Source: Salidesulfovibrio onnuriiensis
GTDB taxonomy: Bacteria; Desulfobacterota; Desulfovibrionia; Desulfovibrionales; Desulfovibrionaceae
Assembly: GCF_008001235.1 (NCBI RefSeq)
Contig: NZ_CP040751.1
Location: forward strand, 2,091,001-2,155,000
Direction: 5' to 3'
Length of the DNA: 64,000 nucleotides
The notes below the pieces were generated by a model. That model made no database searches. It had not been told where the DNA came from and was given only the letters and a program-made list of their open reading frames with translations. Within the stretch, counting starts at the first letter, position 1; every line of letters begins with the position of its first letter. This document shows positions 1 to 7,758 of the stretch, in pieces. The position numbers and the translations under genes are program-made.

Positions 1-1986
1 ATGGACGGCGGAGCCGGAAACGATACCATGTTTGGTGGCGCCGGAAACGATACTATGCTCGGCGGCGAAGATGACGATCAGTTGTTTGGTGAGGCCGGCG
101 ACGACAAGCTCTACGGCGGCAACGGCCAAGACGTCCTTTCCGGCGGTCAGGGTTCGGACACCCTTATCGGCGGCAACGGTAACGATATTTTGTTTGGAGG
201 ACATGGGACGGCCAGTAACGCAGGCAGCTCCGTGTTCGACGGCGACATGGCCGGTGCAGAGGCCGGTATCTCCTTCAGCCTGAACTCCGAATCCGCAGCC
301 AGCGGCGCTGACGGTGACAACTACCTGAACGGCGGGGCCGGCAACGACACGCTGATTGGCGCTGACGGCAATGATCGCCTTATCGGTGGAGATGATGACG
401 ACAAGCTGTATGGGCAGGCGGGTAACGACTACCTGAATGGCGGCGACGGCAACGACCTGTTGGAAGGCGGTCTTGGCGACGACAAGCTCTACGGCGGCAA
501 TGGCGATGATACGTTGATCGGCGGTCCGGGGAGCGATACCCTGAGCGGCGGCAACGGCAACGACCTGTTGATAGCAGGGCAGTCTTCCAGCAATGCGGGC
601 AGTGCCGTGTTTGACGGAGACATGGCCGGTGCCGTATCCGGTGTCTCCTTCAGCCTGAATTCCGAATCCGCAACCAGCGGCGCTGACGGTGACAACTACC
701 TGAACGGCGGGGCCGGCAACGACACGCTGATTGGCGCTGACGGCAATGATCGCCTTATCGGTGGAGATGATGACGACAAGCTGTATGGGCAGGCGGGTAA
801 CGACTACCTGAATGGCGGCGACGGCAACGACCTGTTGGAAGGCGGTCTTGGCGACGACAAGCTCTACGGCGGCAATGGCGATGATACGCTGATCGGCGGT
901 CCGGGGAGCGATACCCTGAGCGGCGGCAACGGCAACGACCTGTTGATAGCAGGGCAGTCTTCCAGCAATGCGGGCAGTGCCGTGTTCGACGGCGACATGG
1001 CCGGTGCCGTATCCGGTATCTCCTTCAGCTTGAACGCCGAATCCGCAGCCAGCGGCGCGGACGGCAACAGCTATTTGGCCGGCGGCAACGGCAATGACAC
1101 CTTGCTTGGCGCGAGCGGCAACGACACGCTCATGGGCAATAATGACGACGATGAGCTCTACGGCAAGGATGGAAACGACGTGCTGAACGCCGGGGACGGC
1201 AACGACCTGCTTGATGGCGGGCTTGGCGACGACAAGCTCTACGGCGGCAATGGCGCGGATACTCTGTCTGGAGGGCTTGGAGCAGATACTTTGAGCGGTG
1301 GCAGTGGTGATGATGTGCTTTATGCCAACAAGGAGGTCGTTGATCCTTGGTTCATGGAGTACGACTATGAAAACAACAGCCTGAACGGTGGTGATGGAAA
1401 CGACACCCTGCATGGCTCCATGGGCAACGATACGCTTCTCGGTGGTAACGATGATGACGTGCTTTACGGCCAGGAAGGCAACGACTACCTGAACGGCGGC
1501 AACGGCAACGATCTGCTGGAAGGTGGCCTTGGCGATGACAAGCTCTATGGCGGTAACGGTAATGATACCCTGATCGGCGGTGCAGGTAACGACACGCTTG
1601 TGGGTGGTGTCGGTAACGACGTCTACCGTTTTGGCATAGGCGATGACAGTGATACAATTGTGGATACCGAAGGCAGCGATTCGATTCTGTTCGGTGAAGG
1701 TGTTGGGGCGGATGACCTGTTGTTTGCTCGCGACGGCAACAGCCTTACCATAGGGATCATAGGTACGGACGACAGCCTGACAATCAAGGGATGGTATGCG
1801 AACGCCAATAATCAGGTGGAGGAATTCCATCTCAGCGACGGCAGCGTGCTCATGGCCGGACAGGTGCAGTCCCTTGTGGACGCCATGTCGGCCTACACGC
1901 CGAGCTCTGCCGGCGTCCTGACCGTGCCCAACGAGATACAGGACGATGTCCAGGCCATCATCACGGCCAACTGGCAGAAGTCCTAA
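1..1986 (+). CDS. RTX (haemolysin-type Ca2+-binding repeat) protein, 3' part
   Basis: The visible 661 residues are almost entirely glycine/aspartate nonapeptide repeats of the GGxGxDxLx type, which fold into calcium-loaded parallel beta-rolls in secreted RTX proteins. Repeat blocks are separated by spacers containing FDGDMAGA. After about residue 540 the repeats give way to a region resembling the haemolysin-type calcium-binding related module (VYRFGIGDDSDTI, then ITIKGWY-like strands), and the last 50 residues lack repeats, as expected of a C-terminal type I secretion signal. The reading frame is already in repeats at the window edge, so the true start lies upstream and the ATG at base 1 is probably internal. 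An exporter ABC/HlyD pair follows on the same strand, so secretion by it is a reasonable inference. Adhesin, hydrolase or toxin function cannot be told from this part. Confidence 0.9.
   Translation: MDGGAGNDTMFGGAGNDTMLGGEDDDQLFGEAGDDKLYGGNGQDVLSGGQGSDTLIGGNGNDILFGGHGTASNAGSSVFDGDMAGAEAGISFSLNSESAASGADGDNYLNGGAGNDTLIGADGNDRLIGGDDDDKLYGQAGNDYLNGGDGNDLLEGGLGDDKLYGGNGDDTLIGGPGSDTLSGGNGNDLLIAGQSSSNAGSAVFDGDMAGAVSGVSFSLNSESATSGADGDNYLNGGAGNDTLIGADGNDRLIGGDDDDKLYGQAGNDYLNGGDGNDLLEGGLGDDKLYGGNGDDTLIGGPGSDTLSGGNGNDLLIAGQSSSNAGSAVFDGDMAGAVSGISFSLNAESAASGADGNSYLAGGNGNDTLLGASGNDTLMGNNDDDELYGKDGNDVLNAGDGNDLLDGGLGDDKLYGGNGADTLSGGLGADTLSGGSGDDVLYANKEVVDPWFMEYDYENNSLNGGDGNDTLHGSMGNDTLLGGNDDDVLYGQEGNDYLNGGNGNDLLEGGLGDDKLYGGNGNDTLIGGAGNDTLVGGVGNDVYRFGIGDDSDTIVDTEGSDSILFGEGVGADDLLFARDGNSLTIGIIGTDDSLTIKGWYANANNQVEEFHLSDGSVLMAGQVQSLVDAMSAYTPSSAGVLTVPNEIQDDVQAIITANWQKS
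232..1065 (+). repeat. 375-bp tandem repeat inside the RTX gene
   Basis: Two consecutive 375-bp (125-residue) units begin at 232 and 607, and a third begins at 982 and diverges after roughly 85 bases. Units one and two are nearly identical; I saw only a handful of mostly third-position substitutions. The repeat is in frame, so each unit adds one spacer plus one block of calcium-binding repeats. Such near-identity points to recent duplication or gene conversion and to possible copy-number variation. Confidence 0.9.
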
Positions 1987-1999
1987 GACAGAACAGACA

Positions 2000-2034
2000 A
2001 AAAGGGGCCGTCTTCGGGCGGCCCCTTTGTTTTT
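2000..2034 (+). terminator. Rho-independent terminator after the RTX gene
   Basis: A perfect stem AAAGGGGCCG/CGGCCCCTTT with a UCUUCGGG-type loop, followed by a T-rich run, sits 14 bases after the stop codon. It ends the RTX transcript and implies separate expression of the exporter genes downstream. Confidence 0.85.
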
Positions 2035-2252
2035 GGGGATGGTACTCCGGCAGCCGTTGCGGCCGATGGTTCACAAAGCGATGAAATTCCCTTAAAACAA
2101 CCGTTATCGATTCCGGGTGGGGACCTGCGTATTTTTCTGTTCGGAAGAGGAGCCCCGATTCGAAAACAGATATTTTTGACGGACGCGATTCTGTATTTGT
2201 TTTGAAAGAGCTCTCCATTTTTTAGCCACAGCTAACAATTATAAAGATTTGA

Positions 2253-4430
2253 ATGACCAACGATAAGAATCAGACCAATGCGGGTGGGGCGGAAAAGGAA
2301 CAGCCGGTGGATACCGGCCTCGTATCCCTGATACTGCTGGCACGCTATCACGGGGTGGCCGCCGATCCCGAAGGCATTCGCCACAAGTTTTCTCCTCCGG
2401 GCGAGCCCATGCAGGATGTGGACATCATGCGCGCGGCCAGGGTCCTGGAGCTCAAGGCCAAGGTGCTGCAGCGCGACTGCGCCACCCTTGCCAAGGTGCC
2501 CTTTCCGGCCATGGCCCAGATGCAGGACGGGACCTGGCTCATTCTGGGCGGGGCAGGGGAAGAGGACGTGCTCACCCAGGTTCCGGGCGAGCGGGGCGTC
2601 CAGAAGATCCCATTGGCCGAATTCGAGGAACGCTGGTCCGGCAAGCTCATGCTCATCACCAAGCGCAGCGTGCTGCCCGACGCCCTGCGCCAGTTCAACA
2701 TCACCTGGTTCATCCCCGCGCTTCTCAAGTACAAGCGGCTGTTCGGCGAGGTGTTGCTGCTTTCCTTTTTCCTGCAGCTCTTCGGGCTGGTGACGCCGCT
2801 CTTCTTCCAGGTGGTCATCGACAAGGTGCTGGTGCACAAGGGGCTGACCACCCTGGACGTGCTGGCCATCGGCCTCATGGTCATCTTCGTATTCGAGGTG
2901 GTCATGGGCGGCCTGCGCACCTGGCTTTTTTCCCACACCACCTATCGGGTGGATGTGACGCTCGGGGCCAAGCTCTTTTCGCATCTTGTTTCCCTGCCGC
3001 TGGCCTATTTCAACGCCCGCCGCGTGGGCGATTCCGTGGCCCGCGTGCGCGAGCTGGAAAACATCCGGCGCTTCCTGACCGGTTCCACCCTGACCGTGGT
3101 GCTGGACCTGATCTTCACCTTCGTCTTTCTCGTGGTCATGTTTTTCTACAGCTGGCAGCTCTCCTTTCTGGTGCTGGGCATAATGCCCTTTTACATCGGG
3201 CTGTCCGTGTTCGTGACCCCGGTGCTGCGCCGCCGCCTGGACGAGAAGTTCCAGCGCGGGGCCGAGCAGCAGGCCTTTCTGGTGGAGACGGTCAACGGTG
3301 TGCAGACCCTGAAGTCCATGGCCGTGGAACCCCAGTTCCAGCGCCGTTGGGAAGATTTGCTGGCGGGCTATGTGAAGTCGGCCTTCCGCACCGACAACCT
3401 GGGCAACTTCGCGGTGCAGGCCACCACCTTCCTGAGCAAGCTCTCCACGCTGCTCATTCTCTGGATCGGTTCCCGAGCGGTCATCGACGGTGACCTCAGC
3501 GTGGGCCAGCTCATCGCCTTCAATATGATGGCCGGACGCATCAACGGGCCCATCCTGCGGCTTTCCAAGGTCTGGCAGGACTTCCAGCAGGCCGGGGTTT
3601 CGCTCCAGCGCCTGGGGGACATTCTCAACAACCCCACCGAACCCGGCTACAATCCCAACCGTTCCACACTTCCGGCCCTGGGCGGGGACATCAAGTTCGA
3701 GAACATCAGCTTCCGCTACCGTTCGGATACTCCCTTCGTGCTTACGGACGTGGGCCTGCACATCAGAAAAGGGGAGACCATCGGCATCGTGGGCCGGTCC
3801 GGGTCGGGCAAGAGCACGCTGACCAACCTGGTGCAGCGCCTGTTCGTGCCGGAAAAGGGCCGGGTGCTGGTGGACGACATCGACCTGACCCTGGTGGACA
3901 CGGCCTGGCTGCGGCGGCAGGTGGGCGTGGTGCTGCAGGAGAACATGCTTTTCAACCGCTCCGTGCGCGACAACATCGCCCTGGCCGACCCGGGCGCGAG
4001 CATGGACCGCGTGGTGCAGGCCGCCCAGTTGGCCGGGGCACACGATTTCATCCTGGAGCTGCCCGAGGGCTACGACACCATCGTGGGCGAGCACGGCACC
4101 GGGCTTTCCGGCGGCCAGCGGCAGCGCATCGCCATTGCCCGCGCGCTCATGACCAATCCGCGCATTCTCATCCTGGACGAGGCCACCAGCGCGCTGGACT
4201 ACGAATCCGAGCACATCATCCAGCAGAACATGGCCGCCATCTGTTCGGGCAGGACCGTGCTGGTCATTGCCCACCGCCTGTCCACGGTCAAGGATTGCGA
4301 CCGCATCGTGGTGGTGGAGAAAGGGCAGATCGTCGAGTCCGGCAGCCATGATCAGCTCGTGGATACCGGCGGCTACTATTCCAAGCTGTGGCAGTATCAG
4401 TCCAAGGGACGTGGGGAGGCCGTGCAATGA
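2253..4430 (+). CDS. Type I secretion ABC transporter (HlyB-like, degenerate C39 domain)
   Basis: This 725-residue inner-membrane exporter has the HlyB layout: an N-terminal C39-like domain (about 15-140), a six-helix transmembrane domain (about 160-440) and an ATPase domain (about 480-725). Walker A GRSGSGKST (K520), signature LSGGQRQR and Walker B ILILDEATSALD are intact. The position of the C39 catalytic cysteine holds threonine (DTGLVSLI, T21), so the domain is a non-proteolytic C39-like domain of the kind that binds RTX substrates. The gene follows an RTX gene and overlaps its HlyD-type partner by four bases (ATGA). No outer-membrane TolC gene is adjacent. The Shine-Dalgarno before the chosen ATG is weak. 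Confidence 0.93.
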   Translation: MTNDKNQTNAGGAEKEQPVDTGLVSLILLARYHGVAADPEGIRHKFSPPGEPMQDVDIMRAARVLELKAKVLQRDCATLAKVPFPAMAQMQDGTWLILGGAGEEDVLTQVPGERGVQKIPLAEFEERWSGKLMLITKRSVLPDALRQFNITWFIPALLKYKRLFGEVLLLSFFLQLFGLVTPLFFQVVIDKVLVHKGLTTLDVLAIGLMVIFVFEVVMGGLRTWLFSHTTYRVDVTLGAKLFSHLVSLPLAYFNARRVGDSVARVRELENIRRFLTGSTLTVVLDLIFTFVFLVVMFFYSWQLSFLVLGIMPFYIGLSVFVTPVLRRRLDEKFQRGAEQQAFLVETVNGVQTLKSMAVEPQFQRRWEDLLAGYVKSAFRTDNLGNFAVQATTFLSKLSTLLILWIGSRAVIDGDLSVGQLIAFNMMAGRINGPILRLSKVWQDFQQAGVSLQRLGDILNNPTEPGYNPNRSTLPALGGDIKFENISFRYRSDTPFVLTDVGLHIRKGETIGIVGRSGSGKSTLTNLVQRLFVPEKGRVLVDDIDLTLVDTAWLRRQVGVVLQENMLFNRSVRDNIALADPGASMDRVVQAAQLAGAHDFILELPEGYDTIVGEHGTGLSGGQRQRIAIARALMTNPRILILDEATSALDYESEHIIQQNMAAICSGRTVLVIAHRLSTVKDCDRIVVVEKGQIVESGSHDQLVDTGGYYSKLWQYQSKGRGEAVQ

Positions 4431-5830
4431 TCGGCAGAATGAAAGACAAGGTTGCCCGTATCTCCGAGGCCGCCAGGGGCAAGGCCCGCGAGTGTCGGTT
4501 TAGCCAGCCCACCACGGAAATGGAATTCCTGCCCGCAGCCCTGGAGGTGGTGGAAACCCCGCCTTCGCCCATTGGCCGGGCCACGGCCTGGTGCATCATG
4601 ATTCTGGTTGTGCTCATGGTCTTCTGGGCCGTTCTGGGCAAGACCGACGTGGTTGCCGTGGCCGAGGGAAAGATCATTCCCAGCGGCCGGGTCAAGACTA
4701 TCCAGCCCCTGGAGAGCGGGGTGATCACCAAGATCAACGTTCATGAGGGCCAGCTGGTCAAGGCGGGCGACCTGCTTATCGAACTGGATACCACCACCAG
4801 CGGCGCGGACGTGGAGCGGCTTCAGGGGCAGCTCAACGCATCCCTGCTGGAGGAGGCCCGGCTGGAAGCCTTGCTGAGCTGGGATCCTGAAAGCGGGGGG
4901 ATGCCAGAGCTTGTCGTTCCCGAAGGGGCCAAGCCTTCGGATGTCATGCAGGAGAAACGTTACCTGGGCCAGGACGCCAAGGCCCTGCTGGCCAAGCTCA
5001 ACGGGTACGACAACGAGGTCCGCAGGCTGACGGCCAAGAGACAGGCTGCCGCGCATACCGTGGAGAAGCTCAAGGAACAGTTGCCCATCATCACCAAGCG
5101 GGCCAACGCGCGAAAGAAGCTTTACGACCAGGATGTGGGGTCGGAAAACGACTGGCTACAGGTGGAGTCCGAGCGTATCGAGATCGTTCAGAACCTCAAG
5201 ACGGAAGAGCAGGAACTGGCCGAGGCCGAGGCCTCCATCGACGTGGCTCAGGAACAGCGGCTTCAGGCCCTGTCCGAATACAGCCGCGACCTGCTGGAGG
5301 ACAAGACCACGGTGTCCACGGAAGTGGATTCCCTGACCCAGGAGCTCAAGAAGGCAGCCCACAGCGATACGCTGCAGCGCATCACCGCACCCGTGGACGG
5401 CAAGGTCATGAAACTGGCCGTGCATACCATCGGGGGCGTGGTCACCCCCGCCCAGGAGCTCATGACCCTGGTGCCCCGGAATTACCAGTTGGAGATCGAG
5501 GCCAAGGTCAAGAACAAGGACATCGGATTCGTGCGTGAGGGACAGGAAGTGGGCATCAAGCTGGAGGCCTTCCCGTTCACCGAATACGGCACCCTGGACG
5601 GCACCGTGCAGTCGGTTTCCGGAGACGCCATTCAGACCGAGGAGGGCGACCTGTATTTCCTGGCGCGTGTGGGCATGAAGCAGAGCCACATCATGGTCAA
5701 CGGCAGGCGCGTCAACCTGACGCCCGGCATGCGCGCCACGGCCGAGGTCAAGATCCGACAGCGGCGTCTCATCGAGTTCTTTCTTTCTCCGCTGCTCAAG
5801 TACACCAGCGAGAGCATGAAGGAGCGGTAG
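4427..5830 (+). CDS. HlyD-family type I secretion membrane fusion protein
   Basis: This is the periplasmic adaptor that links the ABC exporter to an outer-membrane TolC channel. The 467-residue protein has a cytoplasmic N-terminus, one transmembrane helix (about 53-70), a lipoyl-like segment (VVAVAEGKIIPSGR, then SGVITKINVHEGQLV), a long coiled-coil region (about 140-320) and a C-terminal beta-domain. The start at 4427 was preferred to one 39 bases upstream because it gives the ATGA overlap typical of translationally coupled pairs and places the hydrophobic segment as in HlyD. The gene ends in a strong terminator, closing a two-gene operon. Confidence 0.93.
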   Translation: MIGRMKDKVARISEAARGKARECRFSQPTTEMEFLPAALEVVETPPSPIGRATAWCIMILVVLMVFWAVLGKTDVVAVAEGKIIPSGRVKTIQPLESGVITKINVHEGQLVKAGDLLIELDTTTSGADVERLQGQLNASLLEEARLEALLSWDPESGGMPELVVPEGAKPSDVMQEKRYLGQDAKALLAKLNGYDNEVRRLTAKRQAAAHTVEKLKEQLPIITKRANARKKLYDQDVGSENDWLQVESERIEIVQNLKTEEQELAEAEASIDVAQEQRLQALSEYSRDLLEDKTTVSTEVDSLTQELKKAAHSDTLQRITAPVDGKVMKLAVHTIGGVVTPAQELMTLVPRNYQLEIEAKVKNKDIGFVREGQEVGIKLEAFPFTEYGTLDGTVQSVSGDAIQTEEGDLYFLARVGMKQSHIMVNGRRVNLTPGMRATAEVKIRQRRLIEFFLSPLLKYTSESMKER

Positions 5831-5873
5831 ACGCCTAAACTTCAGTGAAGCTCTGTTTACAGATGCATGAGTG

Positions 5874-5905
5874 AAAAGGCCGAGGGGAAAACCTCGGCCT
5901 TTTTT
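5874..5905 (+). terminator. Terminator of the secretion operon
   Basis: AAAAGGCCGAGG pairs with CCTCGGCCTTTT around a short GGAAAA loop and is followed by a T run. Confidence 0.88.
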
Positions 5906-5923
5906 GTGCCTGCCATGGGGACA

Positions 5924-5956
5924 TAAAAAAAAGGGCTTCCGAAATATCGGAAGCCC
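5924..5956 (-). terminator. Terminator of nhaB
   Basis: Read on the minus strand, AGGGCTTCCGA/TCGGAAGCCCT forms a tight stem followed by eight T residues, 25 bases after the nhaB stop. It faces the terminator of the secretion operon. Confidence 0.88.
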
Positions 5957-5981
5957 TGGCGCCGGAGAGCCGTGGACACGA

Positions 5982-7604
5982 TTAGAGGAACATGTACACG
6001 GCCGCCAGCCCGGTCAGGGACATGGTAATGGTGTACGGAAGAGCCAGGAGAACCATGCGCCCGTACGACAGACGGATGACGGGCGCAAGAGCACTTGTCA
6101 GCAGGAAGAGGAAGGCCGCCTGGCCGTTGGGGGTCGCCACGGACGGGATGTTGGTGCCCGTATTGATGGCGACGGCCAGTTTGTCGAAGTGCTCCATGAT
6201 CTCCTTGACCTGTACGGCGGCGCCCTGCGGCAGGGTGGAAAGTACATCCGCCCGCGCCACATGGGCGTCCGTCAACCTGTCCATGAGTGCTTGGCCACTC
6301 ATGCCTATCCCGGGGATGGCGTCCAGCACGTGAACAAAGTGAAGTTTGGTTTCCGAAATATAGACGGTGGCCACGAAGACGTTGTCCGAAATGGAGGACA
6401 GCAGTCCGTTGGCAACATAGTAGGCTGCAAGCTGGCTGTGCCCTTGCAGGCCCAGCACATACCCGATGATCGGGGCGAACAGCTCCTGGGAATGGATCAC
6501 GGCCACCACGGAGAAGAAGACCACCAGCAGGGCCGTGAACGGCAGGGCCTCTTCAAAGGCGTGGCCGAGCTGATGCTCCTCGGTGATGCCCGTGAACGAG
6601 GTGAGCAGCACGATGACCGAGAGGCCGATGAGACCCACTGCCGCGAGGTGAAAGGCCAGGGCCGCGATGAGCCAGATGCCGGTGACGGCCTGGATGACCA
6701 GTTTGATCCTGCCGCGCTGGCCCTGCTTTTCCTCCATCTGTATGGCGGTTTCCAGCAGGAAGGACCGGATGTTGCCCGGCAGTTGCGCGCCGTAACCAAA
6801 GAGCCCGAATTGCTCCACGGCGAGGCAGGTCAGCATGCCCACCACGAGAACGGGCATGGTCACGGGCATGGCGTGCAGGAAGAACGGGATGAAGTGCCAG
6901 CCCATTTCGCCGCCCACCAGCAGGTTCTGCGGCTCGCCCACCAGGGTGCAGACCCCGCCGAGGGCCGTGCCCACCGCGCCGTGCATCATCAGGTTGCGCA
7001 GGAACTTGCGGAATTCGCGCAGCTCCTCGCGGTTCTTTTCCTTGATGCTGTCGTCCGAGCTCAGGTCGTGGGTGTCCCCGTAGCCCTTGCCGGAAACGAA
7101 CCGGTGATAGACATTGTAGAAGCCGTAGGCCACGGCCATGATTACCGCCGTCACGGTCAGTGCGTCGAGGAATGCGGAAAGGAACGCGCCCGCGAAGCAG
7201 AACAGCAGGGCGATGGCCTTTTTGGAGCGGATGCGCACCAGGATGCGGGTGAAAGTGAACTGCAGGAAGTCCTTCATGAAGTAGATGCCCGCCACCATGA
7301 AGATCAGCAGCAGGATGACCTCAAAGTTCTTGTGGGCCTCGTGGTAGACCGTTTCCGCAGTGGTCATGCCCAGGGCAACGGCTTCGAGCGCCAGCAGGCC
7401 GCCCGCGGGAAGCGGGTAGCATTTCAGGGCCATGGCCAGGGTGAAGATGAATTCCGCGATCAACGCCCAGCCCGCGATGAACGTCCCGGCGGTGTACATG
7501 AGCACCGGGTTGAGGATGAGAAAGGCCACAATGACCAGCTTGTACCAATCCGGCGCATCGCCGAGAAAGGTTTTCGCAAAGGTTTGCGTCAACGAAGGTT
7601 TCAT
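5982..7604 (-). CDS. nhaB: Na+/H+ antiporter NhaB
   Basis: This 540-residue polytopic protein exchanges cytoplasmic Na+ for external protons. It begins DAPDWYKL, has some twelve hydrophobic segments, and carries stretches characteristic of NhaB such as [31 protein letters not shown] and [13 protein letters not shown]. Length and overall pattern match NhaB rather than NhaA or NhaD. A good Shine-Dalgarno (AAGGAG) precedes the ATG, but a terminator-like hairpin sits directly upstream of that site. It lies downstream of a second ion transporter and a stress-like protein on the same strand, suggesting a salt or pH homeostasis group. Confidence 0.93.
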   Translation of the reverse strand: MKPSLTQTFAKTFLGDAPDWYKLVIVAFLILNPVLMYTAGTFIAGWALIAEFIFTLAMALKCYPLPAGGLLALEAVALGMTTAETVYHEAHKNFEVILLLIFMVAGIYFMKDFLQFTFTRILVRIRSKKAIALLFCFAGAFLSAFLDALTVTAVIMAVAYGFYNVYHRFVSGKGYGDTHDLSSDDSIKEKNREELREFRKFLRNLMMHGAVGTALGGVCTLVGEPQNLLVGGEMGWHFIPFFLHAMPVTMPVLVVGMLTCLAVEQFGLFGYGAQLPGNIRSFLLETAIQMEEKQGQRGRIKLVIQAVTGIWLIAALAFHLAAVGLIGLSVIVLLTSFTGITEEHQLGHAFEEALPFTALLVVFFSVVAVIHSQELFAPIIGYVLGLQGHSQLAAYYVANGLLSSISDNVFVATVYISETKLHFVHVLDAIPGIGMSGQALMDRLTDAHVARADVLSTLPQGAAVQVKEIMEHFDKLAVAINTGTNIPSVATPNGQAAFLFLLTSALAPVIRLSYGRMVLLALPYTITMSLTGLAAVYMFL

Positions 7605-7624
7605 TCCGATCTCCTTGAATCACC

Positions 7625-7649
7625 AAAAACTGCCCCGAGGACGGGGCAG
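7625..7649 (-). terminator. Terminator-like hairpin directly upstream of nhaB (possible attenuator)
   Basis: On the minus strand CTGCCCCG/CGGGGCAG forms an eight-pair stem with a four-base loop, followed by five T residues, and then the nhaB Shine-Dalgarno within about ten bases. No promoter fits between hairpin and ribosome site, so transcription of nhaB must pass through it. It is either the terminator of the upstream transporter with read-through or an attenuator of nhaB. Confidence 0.65.
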
Positions 7650-7724
7650 GGCCCCAGTTTCGGCGGCAGTTGCATGATGAGCAGCGTGTATGTCGTCTGT
7701 TCCGGGCTTTCGAGGGTCCGGAAG

Positions 7725-7752
7725 GCCGGGCGCAGGACGTCCTGCGCCCGGC
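7725..7752. repeat. 28-bp perfect palindrome after the SLC13 gene
   Basis: GCCGGGCGCAGGAC is followed at once by its exact reverse complement, seven bases beyond the transporter's stop codon. On the minus strand no T run follows, so it is not a canonical intrinsic terminator. It could protect the mRNA 3' end, bind a protein or take part in a leader structure for nhaB. Confidence 0.7.
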
Positions 7753-7758
7753 TCAAGT

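Noticed and set aside
232-1065. CRISPR-like or mobile repeat array
   Set aside because: The repeats are in-frame coding units of an RTX protein with a 375-bp period, not short repeats with unique spacers.
2232-4427. 731-codon open frame antisense to the ABC exporter
   Set aside because: It mirrors a well-supported exporter, has His/Gln/Gly-rich composition without domains and no ribosome site; typical shadow in GC-rich DNA.
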